Below are positions 38,106 through 48,631 of a DNA stretch of 64,000 bases, in pieces (positions within the stretch are counted from its first letter, which is position 1; each line of letters opens with the position of its first letter). Made by a program: the position numbers and the translations under genes. Source of the stretch: Ditibartonella apis (GTDB lineage: Bacteria > Pseudomonadota > Alphaproteobacteria > Rhizobiales > Rhizobiaceae); contig NZ_LXYU01000004.1 of the NCBI RefSeq assembly GCF_001952075.1, positions 372,001 through 436,000 on the forward strand. Direction: 5' to 3'. The notes beneath the pieces are model-generated. The model made no database searches. It was given only the letters and a program-made list of their open reading frames with translations, and was not told the origin of the DNA.

Positions 38106-39521
38106 ATGAAAATAGAGTTGCAGACTTCAAGACAAAAAGTCTTTTCATTTACAAAACGATTGATAGTTTTCTTTCTTCACTTCGGCTTGGCTATGTTATT
38201 GGTGTTTGCACCATCTATCGGTGTTGCGCAAGCCCAATCTCAATCGGTACCGATCATTCGCGACGCTGAAATCGAACAATTGCTTTATGATTACACAACG
38301 CCGATTTTCAAAGCCGCCGGCATACGCAACAAAATACAAATCATCGTCGTAAACGATCAAAGCTTCAATGCTTTTGTCGACGGGCAACGTATGTTTGTCA
38401 ATATAGGTGCATTGATGCAGGCAGAGACACCGAATGAACTTATCGGTGTCATCGCCCACGAAACGGGTCACTTGGCAAATGGTCACCAACAACGTTTGCG
38501 CGAACAGATCAAACGTGCGCAAACAATGGCTGTTATCGGTATGCTGCTTGGTATCGGCGCCGGTGTAGCCGGTGCATCGACTGGCAACACATCTGCCGCC
38601 GGTGCGGGCGGTGGTATTGCTGCCGGTAGTAGCGAAATGGCTATGCGCACATTGCTTAACTATCAACGCAGCGAAGAAGCTGCTGCCGATAGAGCCGCTG
38701 TCAACTATCTGAATGCAACCGGTCAGTCTACAAAAGGAATGCTTGTTACTTTCGAACGTTTTTCCAATGCGCTCGCCCTCTCGGGAACGAAGGTTGACCC
38801 TTATAGAGTTAGCCACCCGCTTCCCCGCGAACGTATTGCAGCCTTGGAAACACTTGCAAAACAGAGCCCCTATTATGACAAAAAGGATTCCCCCGAATTA
38901 CAGTTACGTCATGACATGGTACGGGCAAAGATAGCAGCCTATACTGATCACTTCACCGAGTTGCGGCGCATGTTTAAAGATAATCCGCGGGGACTTCCGG
39001 CGCGTTATGGAGAAGCTATATTGGCTGTTCAAAGTGGTTCACCAAAAGTAGCTGTCGAGAAAGTCAAAGACCTTATAAAAGATGAACCCAAAAATCCGTA
39101 TTTTCAGGAACTGTTGGGGGATGCATTGATAAAGGCTAACGACCCTGCGGGAGCGGCGAGCGCTTACAAACGTTCCGCTGAAATCGACCCGCGTGGTTCT
39201 AGCCTTCTTAAGGTGAGCTATGGGCATGCACTGCTTTTAACAAATGATCCTAAAAATGTCCCGACAGCGATAACCGAAATACGCAATGGTATCGCCAAGG
39301 AACCGGAATTTGCCGCAGGATATGGATATCTTGCACTTGCCTATGGCAGAAGCGGACAGGTTGCACTTGCCGATCTTGCAACTGCCGACATGCATTATTA
39401 TAGCGGAAACCGCATGCAAGCCCGCATTTTTGCAACCCGCGCCATGCAAAAACTAACACCCGGTTCAGCCGAGTGGTTGCGTGCACAAGATATTCTCAAT
39501 ACAACGCAACAAAAGAAATGA
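38106..39521 (+). CDS. M48-family periplasmic metalloprotease with TPR-like C-terminus
   Basis: 471 residues. A long N-terminal signal region (hydrophobic residues 20-37, AQAQS cleavage near 44) is followed by the M48 domain with HETGH at 118-122 and the third ligand expected in EEAAADRAA near 195. A TPR-like helical region covers about 285-465. The layout equals BepA/YfgC, which clears misassembled outer-membrane proteins. Its stop overlaps an upstream ATG of the next frame (ATGA), so the DsbA-like gene probably shares its transcript. Confidence 0.9.
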   Translation: MKIELQTSRQKVFSFTKRLIVFFLHFGLAMLLVFAPSIGVAQAQSQSVPIIRDAEIEQLLYDYTTPIFKAAGIRNKIQIIVVNDQSFNAFVDGQRMFVNIGALMQAETPNELIGVIAHETGHLANGHQQRLREQIKRAQTMAVIGMLLGIGAGVAGASTGNTSAAGAGGGIAAGSSEMAMRTLLNYQRSEEAAADRAAVNYLNATGQSTKGMLVTFERFSNALALSGTKVDPYRVSHPLPRERIAALETLAKQSPYYDKKDSPELQLRHDMVRAKIAAYTDHFTELRRMFKDNPRGLPARYGEAILAVQSGSPKVAVEKVKDLIKDEPKNPYFQELLGDALIKANDPAGAASAYKRSAEIDPRGSSLLKVSYGHALLLTNDPKNVPTAITEIRNGIAKEPEFAAGYGYLALAYGRSGQVALADLATADMHYYSGNRMQARIFATRAMQKLTPGSAEWLRAQDILNTTQQKK

Positions 39522-39541
39522 TATCTACAGAAAGCCTCACG

Positions 39542-40399
39542 ATGAAAATTTTTAAACCGTTTTTTAATAAAAATCATTCGATTTGCGCAGGCGCAATGGG
39601 GGCGATACTGTTGCTATCTCCGTTAAGTGAAACCGGTTTTGCTGCCTCTAGCGACAACACTACGTCGGCAGCCGAAATCAAAAGTGAGCTTCTCAATGAT
39701 CAAAGTTTCATCAAAGCGGTGGGCGAGGCTTTAAACAAACAATCGTCGGACGATCATATTCGCGAAGTGGTAAAAGATTATCTCGTTAAAAATCCTGAAG
39801 TGATGATTGAAGTTCAGGAGGCACTCGATAAAAAGCAAGCTCAAAAAGTAGCCGAAAACCAGACATCGACCATAGCGGCAATGAAAGACGAGATTTTTAA
39901 CTCTCCAAACGATGCTGTTATTGGTAATCCTAAAGGCAAAGTATCGCTCGTTGAATTTTTTGATTATAATTGCGGCTATTGTAAAAAGTCCTACCCTGAC
40001 ATTCAGGCACTTTTAAACAACAATCCGGATTTGCGAATTGTGCTTAAGGATTTTCCAATATTAGGACCCGATTCGGTAAAAGCACATATCGTTGCACGTG
40101 CATTTTTAAAGCTAATGCCAATGAAATACCCCGCCTTTCACGCCGAAATGTTGACGAGCGAAGGTCGTGCGAATGAAGAAAAAGCAATGAAAGTTGCTGT
40201 AAAACTTGGCGCCGATGAACAAAAACTGCGTGAGACCATGAATGATCAAAAGCTTCAGCAAGCTTTTGTAGAAAATGGTCAAATTGCTTATGCTCTCAAT
40301 ATCAACGGCACACCGTCTTATATTTTGGGCAACGAAGTTCTGGTCGGCGCAGTGGGTGAAAATATTTTGAAGCAAAAAATCGGACTTCTTGATAAATAG
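39542..40399 (+). CDS. DsbA-family thiol-disulfide protein
   Basis: 285 residues. The signal peptide runs to about FAAS at 33-36. A helical segment around 45-125 precedes the thioredoxin fold with the redox pair C144-GY-C147. The cis-Pro loop is NGTPSYILG near 260. The fold resembles the ScsC/BdbD-like group common in Rhizobiales. It is periplasmic. An alternative ATG at 39518 overlaps the protease stop. Confidence 0.9.
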   Translation: MKIFKPFFNKNHSICAGAMGAILLLSPLSETGFAASSDNTTSAAEIKSELLNDQSFIKAVGEALNKQSSDDHIREVVKDYLVKNPEVMIEVQEALDKKQAQKVAENQTSTIAAMKDEIFNSPNDAVIGNPKGKVSLVEFFDYNCGYCKKSYPDIQALLNNNPDLRIVLKDFPILGPDSVKAHIVARAFLKLMPMKYPAFHAEMLTSEGRANEEKAMKVAVKLGADEQKLRETMNDQKLQQAFVENGQIAYALNINGTPSYILGNEVLVGAVGENILKQKIGLLDK

Positions 40400-40656
40400 A
40401 TTATATTGATTGTCTCGATCACTTCAAACTTTTATCAAAGCTCTGCCAAGGTCAGGGAATTTGCACTTTCGCTTTTTCCCCAACATGCTTATAAGCGTTT
40501 TTGAGTTTTGAACTGTAATTAAAAATGTTACAGTTGAACCAATCGGATTTTTAAAGCCGTCTTTGGTTTTGCCATAGGATGGTTGTTGATCGAGCTTGAA
40601 AAGTTCCGGTCCTGAATATTAGAACGGTCACGAAGATCGAGGAGTAAAAGAAAGAG
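40400..40656. other. Gap where aroQ is expected
   Basis: In the Rhizobiales order I know, a type II 3-dehydroquinate dehydratase gene (aroQ) lies between the DsbA-like gene and accB. Here only 257 bp separate them, with no coding remnant visible. It presumably holds the accB promoter. Confidence 0.45.
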
Positions 40657-41127
40657 ATGGCTACAAAAACAACAAGTACCGTCAAAAGCACAGGTGTAAA
40701 TAAAGATCTCATCCGCGATCTCGCCGAAATACTCAATGATACAAACCTTTCGGATATTGAAGTCGAACAAGGGGATTTACGCATCCGCGTTTCCCGCCAG
40801 TTAAGTGGCGGCGTACCGGTGCAAACAACCTATGCACCTGCTGCTCCGGCAGCTGCTCCTGCTCCAGCCGAACCCAAAAAAGAAGATTTGACGAAAAACG
40901 CGGTCACCTCCCCCATGGTTGGTACTGCCTATCTCGCACCGGCTCCGGGAGCGCGTCCGTTCGTCGAAGTCGGGCAACAGGTTTCCGAGGGGCAAACTCT
41001 TATAATTATTGAAGCAATGAAAACAATGAACCAGATATCTTCGCCGCGTGCGGGAACGGTCAAAGCTATTTTGGTTGAAGATGCCCAACCGGTTGAATTT
41101 GGTGAGCCACTGGTCGTTGTTGAATAA
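40657..41127 (+). CDS. accB: Biotin carboxyl carrier protein of acetyl-CoA carboxylase
   Basis: 156 residues. An N-terminal dimerisation region and an Ala/Pro-rich linker (60-76) lead to the biotinyl domain, with K122 in EAMKTMN as the biotin site. AGGAG lies 16 bases before the ATG. accC follows after 14 bp. It is part of the first committed step of fatty-acid synthesis. Confidence 0.95.
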   Translation: MATKTTSTVKSTGVNKDLIRDLAEILNDTNLSDIEVEQGDLRIRVSRQLSGGVPVQTTYAPAAPAAAPAPAEPKKEDLTKNAVTSPMVGTAYLAPAPGARPFVEVGQQVSEGQTLIIIEAMKTMNQISSPRAGTVKAILVEDAQPVEFGEPLVVVE

Positions 41128-41141
41128 GACAGGATCACGAA

Positions 41142-42497
<1,356 letters not shown>

Positions 42498-42502
42498 TAG
42501 CT

Positions 42503-43108
42503 TTGTCTGAAAAAGAAAAAGATAAACTAACCCCTGCGCTACTGCTGAGTGCATATGCGCAGGGAATTTTTCCTATGTCGGATGATGCAGAAGATCCCGA
42601 CATTTATTGGATACGTCCCGAACGGCGTGGAATTATTCCTTTGGACAATTTTCACATTCCGAAAAGTCTGAAGAAAACCATGAAGAAAAAGCCATTCAAC
42701 ATCGTTATTGATTCCGATTTCGAAGGCGTTATTTCCGGCTGCGCCGAATCAAAGCCTGGACGCGAAACAACCTGGATCAATCACCCCATTCGTAAAGCTT
42801 ACGGAGAGTTATTCGACCTCGGTTTTTGCCATACTGTTGAAGCTTGGCAAAACGAAAAGCTTGTCGGCGGTTTATATGGTTTGGCTCTCGGGCAAGCCTT
42901 TTTCGGAGAAAGCATGTTCTCGCGCGTTACTGATGCTTCCAAGATATGTCTTGTGGCGCTTGTAGAACATTTAAAAAGCCATAACTTCATTCTTCTTGAT
43001 ACACAATTTACAACACCACATCTTGAGCATTTCGGCGCGATAGAAATTACGAGACAAGATTATGAAATGCGCCTGAAAAAAGCCCTATCCGGCCACGCCG
43101 AGTTTTAA
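42503..43108 (+). CDS. aat: Leucyl/phenylalanyl-tRNA-protein transferase
   Basis: 201 residues from a TTG at 42503; no earlier ATG exists, and the next is in the middle of the conserved AYAQGIFPM motif. It contains YWIRPERRGIIPL, LVGGLYGLALGQAFFGESMFS and the ending LDTQFTTPHLEHFGA, all Aat signatures. It adds Leu or Phe to N-terminal basic residues, feeding the N-degron pathway. It is 6 bp downstream of accC. Confidence 0.93.
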   Translation: MSEKEKDKLTPALLLSAYAQGIFPMSDDAEDPDIYWIRPERRGIIPLDNFHIPKSLKKTMKKKPFNIVIDSDFEGVISGCAESKPGRETTWINHPIRKAYGELFDLGFCHTVEAWQNEKLVGGLYGLALGQAFFGESMFSRVTDASKICLVALVEHLKSHNFILLDTQFTTPHLEHFGAIEITRQDYEMRLKKALSGHAEF

Positions 43109-43278
43109 AATCTTTTTATTGCCCCACAAATTGCTCGCTAACGATTCTCTGTCGAGATTTACGACAACATAGAACGTTGTCACCAGCGACGCCTTGATCT
43201 ATTGTTTGGGGAAATTAAATGACGTTTCTTTTGAGATAATATATTCAATAATTATTTGATTTTGCTGAAAAAAATCAA

Positions 43279-43354
<76 letters not shown>

Positions 43355-43586
43355 GCCGCATTGCAACTAGCATAAACTTTGCCAAAGGCAAACAGAAAAA
43401 TTACCAAAACAACAATCTTTTTTATGTTACAAAATTTTTTAGAAAACACATATGATTTCAGCATTCATGATTATCAATTCTCTTGTCTGTAGACCTTCGT
43501 TGCTGCAGAAAAAATACGTCTCCCCTTGCGGGATAGCAGATTTCTCAAATAAGTTTCTAACCCTCGAATATCGTTTATTAATAGGA

Positions 43587-43811
43587 CTAAATCCCTTTTA
43601 ATCTTTTAAGCCTTGCTGCCATAAATGCAAACCGATTGTGGTCATACAGGTTTGCCGCGTAATATTGTCCCTCCCCCGAAAGGAGATCACAATACAAAAG
43701 TGTTCTGACGCCGTTATAGCGTTCTACGAAGTCCAGCCTGTCGAGGTTCTCAATGAAGACACCTACCATGTCCATTACGTACAGGTATATATCAACACTG
43801 AGCGCGTCCAT
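43587..43811 (-). CDS. Uncertain small ORF in accessory zone
   Basis: 74 codons from the ATG at 43811. No ribosome site is visible. The composition is rich in Tyr, Asp and Leu. The central pattern LDFVERYNGVRTLLY is weakly similar to VDFQFHHYNALYHVLY in the uncertain frame at 49337-49609. It may be a remnant of a duplicated accessory gene or chance. Confidence 0.3.
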   Translation of the reverse strand: MDALSVDIYLYVMDMVGVFIENLDRLDFVERYNGVRTLLYCDLLSGEGQYYAANLYDHNRFAFMAARLKRLKGI

Positions 43812-44544
43812 TTTGCTATATTAAACTCGCCTAAAAGCGGTTGAACAGTTATTCCTCGCCAATCTTTCGGGACTATATCACCTCAGTTGCCGGACTTACC
43901 GGAATTTGGTCAGCCATTTAGCTTATTAACTAACAGGTTATCACCTCCGTTATATGGCTGCTGATTTCTATCTGTTGGTTCTCGTCTAATTTCCAACATG
44001 CGTATCACGAAAGTAATTTCCACCTTAAAATATCAATCTCGTGATACTGCATTTTTTCCGCTGGAGTAGATTGAGTGTGTTTGGCTAAACTCCGGTGTTG
44101 GCACGAGCCGTAATCCAACATGATTGAAGCGTAAGATAAAGCTGATGAACGCTAGCGAGACCTGCAGCCGATAGATATCGTGTCCGCTTTTGCTGATATG
44201 ACAACTGTGGAGTGACGCAAAAGGCCGCAACCGCCGAGTGATGTTAAGTACCTTTCCTTACAATCTAGCCTCGGCACTAACGGCAATATGCTTGCCAAAG
44301 TTGCTAAAAATATCATTTGGACTTACGCAAATCGGAAGCAAATCGGGAACATATCGAGACGATTCGCTTACAAAGCAAAGCACTTATTGGCGCTTATAAA
44401 ACCGTTGTTGAGTCTCAAGCAATTTTCGATGGTGTCACATGGATATCAAGATAAATTCATTTTGAATAAAAGTTTTTGATAGCCCCTATTTTTTCGGAGA
44501 ACATCTGTTATAAGTCCCCCCACAAGACGAAAAGGGGATGTGTT
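43812..44544. other. Gene-poor stretch upstream of the acyltransferase
   Basis: About 730 bp, AT-rich on the right half. Short frames exist, but none has a ribosome site or family-like sequence. Confidence 0.4.
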
Positions 44545-45606
44545 TTGTACGTAAAAGATATCTTGAAAAGAGAAAATAATAATTTTGATCTCTTGAGAAT
44601 AATCGCTGCATTATTAGTTATTTATGGTCATTCAAATGTATTTGTTACGAAGAAGACTCATGATTTTTTAAATCATTATATTTTTTATGATTATTCTGGA
44701 GGGGTTTCAGTAAAGGTATTCTTCTTTTTAAGTGGACTTTTTGTTACAAACAGTATTCTAGTAAAACGCAATCCTTTCGGGTTTGCTATTTCACGAATAT
44801 TTCGTATTTTCCCTGCGTTAATTTTTGTTGTATTTTTAACTACATTCTTAATTGGAGCAATATTTACAAATTTATCATTAGCAGAATACTACTCTAATCA
44901 AGAGACTTACTCATACTTTTATAAAAATGTTCTATTATTTTTGTCATATAGTTTGCCCGGTGTTTTTTCGAGCAATTTAAGCGCAGGTGTCAATGGGTCT
45001 TTATGGAGCCTACCCTATGAATTTTATTCATACGCATTATTACTTTGCTTATTTGTCTTCGGTATTTTTAAAAATCGTAATTTGGCAACATTAATAGGAA
45101 TCGGAATTATTATTGATGCGTTTATGGGTAATAAGTTCATATTTACATGGATCCAACCTAACGACATCGATAGACAATTCTTATGCTTAAGTTTTGCATT
45201 CGGTTGTCTATTAGCTTTATGGAAAGATAAAGTGAAAATAAATATAGAACTTATTTTATCTTCGTTCATCATATGTTATTTATTCAGGAATACTTCACTT
45301 ACGCCTTACCTAATGTATATTTCAATTTTTTTAACATTAATATACTTGTTTACAAGAAATTTTATTGTTCATTTGAAACCTCGATATGATTTGTCATATG
45401 GCGTTTACCTATGGGGTTGGATTATCCAGCAAATTTGGGTTTCTTTAATGCCAGGTCTGAATTCATTAAAATTGACTGTACTTTCCTCTTTTTCCAGTGT
45501 TTTAGTTGGTTACCTTTCTTGGAAGATAGTTGAAAAACCGTTTATTAATTACGGGAAAAAACTTAGTAAGGTATTTGATAATAAAGAGAATAAAACTTTT
45601 TTATGA
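44545..45606 (+). CDS. Acyltransferase-3 family membrane protein (O-acetyltransferase-like)
   Basis: 353 residues from a TTG at 44545 with AAAAGGGG about 7 bases upstream. The frame is open 23 codons further left. About ten hydrophobic helices are visible. The motif NNFDLLRIIAALLVIYGHS near 11-29 holds the characteristic R-x10-H pattern. The later GVNGSLWSLPYEFYSY is the family's second signature. Such proteins O-acetylate LPS, capsule or peptidoglycan sugars. The sequence is strikingly AT-rich compared with neighbours, suggesting lateral origin. It ends with a strong terminator. Confidence 0.85.
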   Translation: MYVKDILKRENNNFDLLRIIAALLVIYGHSNVFVTKKTHDFLNHYIFYDYSGGVSVKVFFFLSGLFVTNSILVKRNPFGFAISRIFRIFPALIFVVFLTTFLIGAIFTNLSLAEYYSNQETYSYFYKNVLLFLSYSLPGVFSSNLSAGVNGSLWSLPYEFYSYALLLCLFVFGIFKNRNLATLIGIGIIIDAFMGNKFIFTWIQPNDIDRQFLCLSFAFGCLLALWKDKVKINIELILSSFIICYLFRNTSLTPYLMYISIFLTLIYLFTRNFIVHLKPRYDLSYGVYLWGWIIQQIWVSLMPGLNSLKLTVLSSFSSVLVGYLSWKIVEKPFINYGKKLSKVFDNKENKTFL

Positions 45607-45936
45607 TTGCTGAAGATTTAAGAGATAAGCTATTTGTAAAACTTCGCTTAGGCGAAGTTTTTTATACTCAAAGGAAAGATGGGAGAATACACACTTGGTC
45701 GATACACGACTAGTAACAAAAAAAGGATCAAGCTGGTGTATTGTGCAATAAAATGGCTTATATCTTTGCTATAACTTATCGTAAGACTGCCGAAACCATG
45801 AATTCTATGAATGAACGGGGTCGCAAAACATATTTTCGTTCAAACGAATATTACCTAGTAAAAGTTATGAACTGGATTGTGATCCTCTTCGTTCGATTAT
45901 ACAGTAAATATCAAACAGTTATGAAAGTCTGCTCGG
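45607..45936. other. Spacer with possible short frame
   Basis: It holds the acyltransferase terminator. It also has a 67-codon frame at 45741-45944 on the plus strand that overlaps the next gene's start by 8 bp. That frame has no clear ribosome site and I do not call it. Confidence 0.4.
45638..45664 (+). terminator. Rho-independent terminator after the acyltransferase
   Basis: AAAACTTCGC / GCGAAGTTTT, a 10-bp perfect stem with a 4-base loop and more T after it. Confidence 0.88.
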
Positions 45937-46545
45937 ATGGATAAAAATAAATTAATAGACGTTAAGCAAAGGTTTTCTGTTTGGTGTGCATCAACCGCGG
46001 CCCGGGCTTCAAGGAAATGTCGATTTACGGGTGAACAAGGTGCAGAGATTGCTCTTAATAGCTCACTGTTGGACTATAAGACTTTAGACGATTTACCTGA
46101 CCCGCTTGAATTCGATAATTTACATAAAAAATTACGGCAAAAAATATGTTTAGCGGCCGAAAATACTATCAAAAACAACATCATGCAGTTCACGCATGGT
46201 GTAGCTGCAAAATTTATAAATATTTATTTTAAGGCTATGTTCCTAAATGATGTTCCAGCAGAACGTTCTGACTACGAGAACAAAATAAACGCTTTGCATC
46301 CGCCGATAGACCGCCTCTTATTGCAAAAATTAGCAGAAAAAAATGTTGGCGGCCTAGAAATTTTTTGGCAGAAAAAGGTAGTTAGAGGGTGGTCCAAATT
46401 TTCATCTGACGATTATGAAGATGTTATAAGACATATAAAATATGTAACCAAAGGTCGTTTATGGGAAATTGAAGAGTTTTGGCCCGGTTTTAATAAAACT
46501 AAAAAAGTTATCAATAATCCAACATTACCATTTTATGAACCATAA
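45937..46545 (+). CDS. Conserved-looking orphan protein of unknown function
   Basis: 202 residues, predicted mainly helical, no signal or membrane segment. The most striking parts are RFSVWCASTAARAS near 12-25, FTHGVAAKFINIYFKAMF near 84-101, HPPIDRLLLQKLA near 120-132 and LWEIEEFW near 175-182. I have a recollection of similar orphan proteins of about 200 residues in other bacteria, but no domain name or function. The Trp-Cys, His-Gly and His-Pro-Pro-Ile-Asp positions look like functional constraints. It stands alone in an AT-rich accessory zone. Confidence 0.65.
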   Translation: MDKNKLIDVKQRFSVWCASTAARASRKCRFTGEQGAEIALNSSLLDYKTLDDLPDPLEFDNLHKKLRQKICLAAENTIKNNIMQFTHGVAAKFINIYFKAMFLNDVPAERSDYENKINALHPPIDRLLLQKLAEKNVGGLEIFWQKKVVRGWSKFSSDDYEDVIRHIKYVTKGRLWEIEEFWPGFNKTKKVINNPTLPFYEP

Positions 46546-46718
46546 ACACAAAACGCTGTTCCTCAAGGGGATAGCTCCCTTGCACTTGCCCCTTCATGGC
46601 CTGATAGCGTGTGTTTTAATCTCTATGTAAAGTCGACAAGCAGACCTTCGCATTGCTGTGATTCAACTAGCCCCTTCTGGCGCACTTATTTACTATTTGT
46701 GCCAGTGCCGGACCTAGT

Positions 46719-46742
46719 CACCTAAAATAGTTAGGTGTTTTT
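46719..46742 (+). terminator. Rho-independent terminator-like hairpin
   Basis: CACCTAA (46719-46725) and TTAGGTG (46731-46737) with a 5-base loop, followed by TTTTT. It is about 170 bp downstream of the orphan gene. Confidence 0.7.
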
Positions 46743-47051
46743 AAGAAACTTTACTATATCCTTGTGCTTCATTATCAAAAGCGTCGGTCTGTCAAATTCA
46801 TTTGTTAAATGCATGGGTTTAAAAATCCAAGATACGAGCATTAACAGCACCCACCCCGCAAAGACACATAATATCCAATTTTTTTAAAAAATCCCGTTAG
46901 AAAAATTCTCTTAACTGTCAAAATCAAAAATACGTTGGGTCCATTGCACGATTGCGTTCAAGAAAATTCTGAGCCGATTTGCTTTTCAATTTTGGATTTA
47001 AACAATCTATCAGATCAAAATCTTATACGATAAACGGAATTATAACGAACA

Positions 47052-47085
47052 TGTCGGCCACGGCTCCCTCACCTTTTGGCCGACA
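47052..47085. other. 9-bp inverted repeat downstream of the aminotransferase
   Basis: TGTCGGCCA (47052-47060) and TGGCCGACA (47077-47085), with a 16-base spacer. No T-run follows on either strand. It could be a transcript end-structure for the minus-strand gene ending at 47158. Confidence 0.45.
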
Positions 47086-47157
47086 GGTAAAATTTTCAAA
47101 AAACATTCATTAAACGAACTTGAAATCAAACAGTTTGTTTCAATTCCAACACTGAAA

Positions 47158-48486
47158 TCATTTCGTGCGTTTTATGGCGTCCGCCAGTTTGCTGACGATG
47201 ACATCAATCTGGTCCTTTTCGACAATCAACGGCGGAGAAAGTGCTATGATGTCTCCCGTTTGGCGAACCAATGCACCATTTTTGAAGCAATCTACGAAAA
47301 TCTCATATCCACGCTGTCCAGCCGCACCAGCGCGGGGTGCCAATTCTACTCCCCCGACGAGACCGATTGTGCGAATATCAATGACATTAGGTAGCCCTTT
47401 TAGGGAAAATAGCGCGTCTTCCCAATATTTTTCGAGCTCTTTTCCACGTGTCAATAATCCCTCTCGTTTATAAATATCCATGGTTGTAAGGCCTGCAGCG
47501 CAGGCAACAGGGTGTCCGGAATAAGTGTAACCGTGAAATAGTTCTATTTGGCTTTCCGGTCCTTGCATTAAGGCCTTATAGATATTTTCGTGCACAAAGA
47601 CGGCTGCCATTGGAACGGCGCCATTGGTAAGTCCTTTTGCGCATGCCACCATATCGGGAACGACCCGGAAATAATCCACCGCGAATGGCGTTCCAAGGCG
47701 ACCAAAACCGGTAATAACCTCGTCAAAAATCAAGAGAATTCCATATTTTTGTGTAATTTCCCGCAAGCGTTGCAAATATCCGACGGGAGGTAATATAACA
47801 CCAGCTGATCCGGACATTGGTTCAACAATAACGGCCGCAATCGTTTCAGCACCATTCAACGCGACAATACGTTCGAGATCGTCGGCAAGTTCGGCACCGT
47901 GTTGAGGTAACCCGCGAGTAAAAGCATTTTTCTCGATATTCAACGTATGGCGCATATGGCTTGCCGGAATCTGCGGAAATACACGTCGGTTATTCACTAA
48001 ACCTCCAACCGAGATACCTCCGAAGCCGACGCCGTGATAGCCTTTTTCGCGCCCGACCAGATGGGTGCGTGTCCCTTGCCCGATAGCTCTTTGATAGGCA
48101 ATAGCAATTTTAAGAGCAGTATCATCGGCTTCCGAACCGGAGTTGGCAAAAAATACGTGGTTGAGGCCACTATTTTTACCTCCCGGTGACATTTCAACGA
48201 GCCTGTTGGAGAACTCGTGAACGATTGGATGGGACATTTGAAAACCGGGAGCGTAATCCAATGTTGCCAGTTGGTGTTGCACTGCATTGGTAATCTCGTC
48301 ACGACCATGTCCTGCATTGACGCACCAAAGGCCGGCGGTACCGTCAAGAACTTTATTGCCGTCGATATCGGTATAATACATACCTTTTGCTGCCGACAGA
48401 ATTCGCGGATTTGCTTTAAACTGGCGATTTGCCGTGAAGGGCATCCAGTAACTTTCAAGTGAAATTGTATTTTTAATCTTTGCCAT
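47158..48486 (-). CDS. Class III omega-amino acid-pyruvate aminotransferase
   Basis: 442 residues. The ATG at 48486 gives MAKIKNTISLESYWMPFTANR, a start that I recall from the beta-alanine/omega-amino acid-pyruvate transaminase group. The PLP site is IFDEVITGFGRLG near 255 plus the Lys in ACAKGLTNGAVP near 285. NSGSEADDTALK binds the phosphate. It removes amino groups from beta-alanine, GABA or similar amines using pyruvate. It is divergent from an XRE-cupin regulator with 145 bp between the starts. Confidence 0.9.
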   Translation of the reverse strand: MAKIKNTISLESYWMPFTANRQFKANPRILSAAKGMYYTDIDGNKVLDGTAGLWCVNAGHGRDEITNAVQHQLATLDYAPGFQMSHPIVHEFSNRLVEMSPGGKNSGLNHVFFANSGSEADDTALKIAIAYQRAIGQGTRTHLVGREKGYHGVGFGGISVGGLVNNRRVFPQIPASHMRHTLNIEKNAFTRGLPQHGAELADDLERIVALNGAETIAAVIVEPMSGSAGVILPPVGYLQRLREITQKYGILLIFDEVITGFGRLGTPFAVDYFRVVPDMVACAKGLTNGAVPMAAVFVHENIYKALMQGPESQIELFHGYTYSGHPVACAAGLTTMDIYKREGLLTRGKELEKYWEDALFSLKGLPNVIDIRTIGLVGGVELAPRAGAAGQRGYEIFVDCFKNGALVRQTGDIIALSPPLIVEKDQIDVIVSKLADAIKRTK

Positions 48487-48631
48487 GAATCCCTCCATAA
48501 AAATTTTTATTTACAGTAAGATGTTTTTCAAAGTTTAAACAAGTCCTTTTCTTATGTTTTTTAACTAGTTGATTTTATTAATTCGTATTATAAATATTTC
48601 GATATTTTTAACACTGTGAATGGGGTATAGA

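Larger units (their letters stand above)
46546..47157. other. Spacer between orphan gene and aminotransferase
   Basis: About 610 bp. It contains a T-tailed hairpin and a 9-bp inverted repeat (listed separately), and no recognisable gene. Confidence 0.45.

Noticed and set aside
38196..38816. 206-codon minus-strand frame opposite the M48 protease
   Set aside because: Shadow of the protease gene, no supporting signals.
44033..44230. 65-codon minus-strand frame before the acyltransferase
   Set aside because: No ribosome site, no homology recognised, and it lies in low-complexity spacer.
45741..45944. 67-codon frame overlapping the orphan gene start
   Set aside because: No clear ribosome site and no family-like sequence; coupling by 8 bp overlap is not enough evidence.
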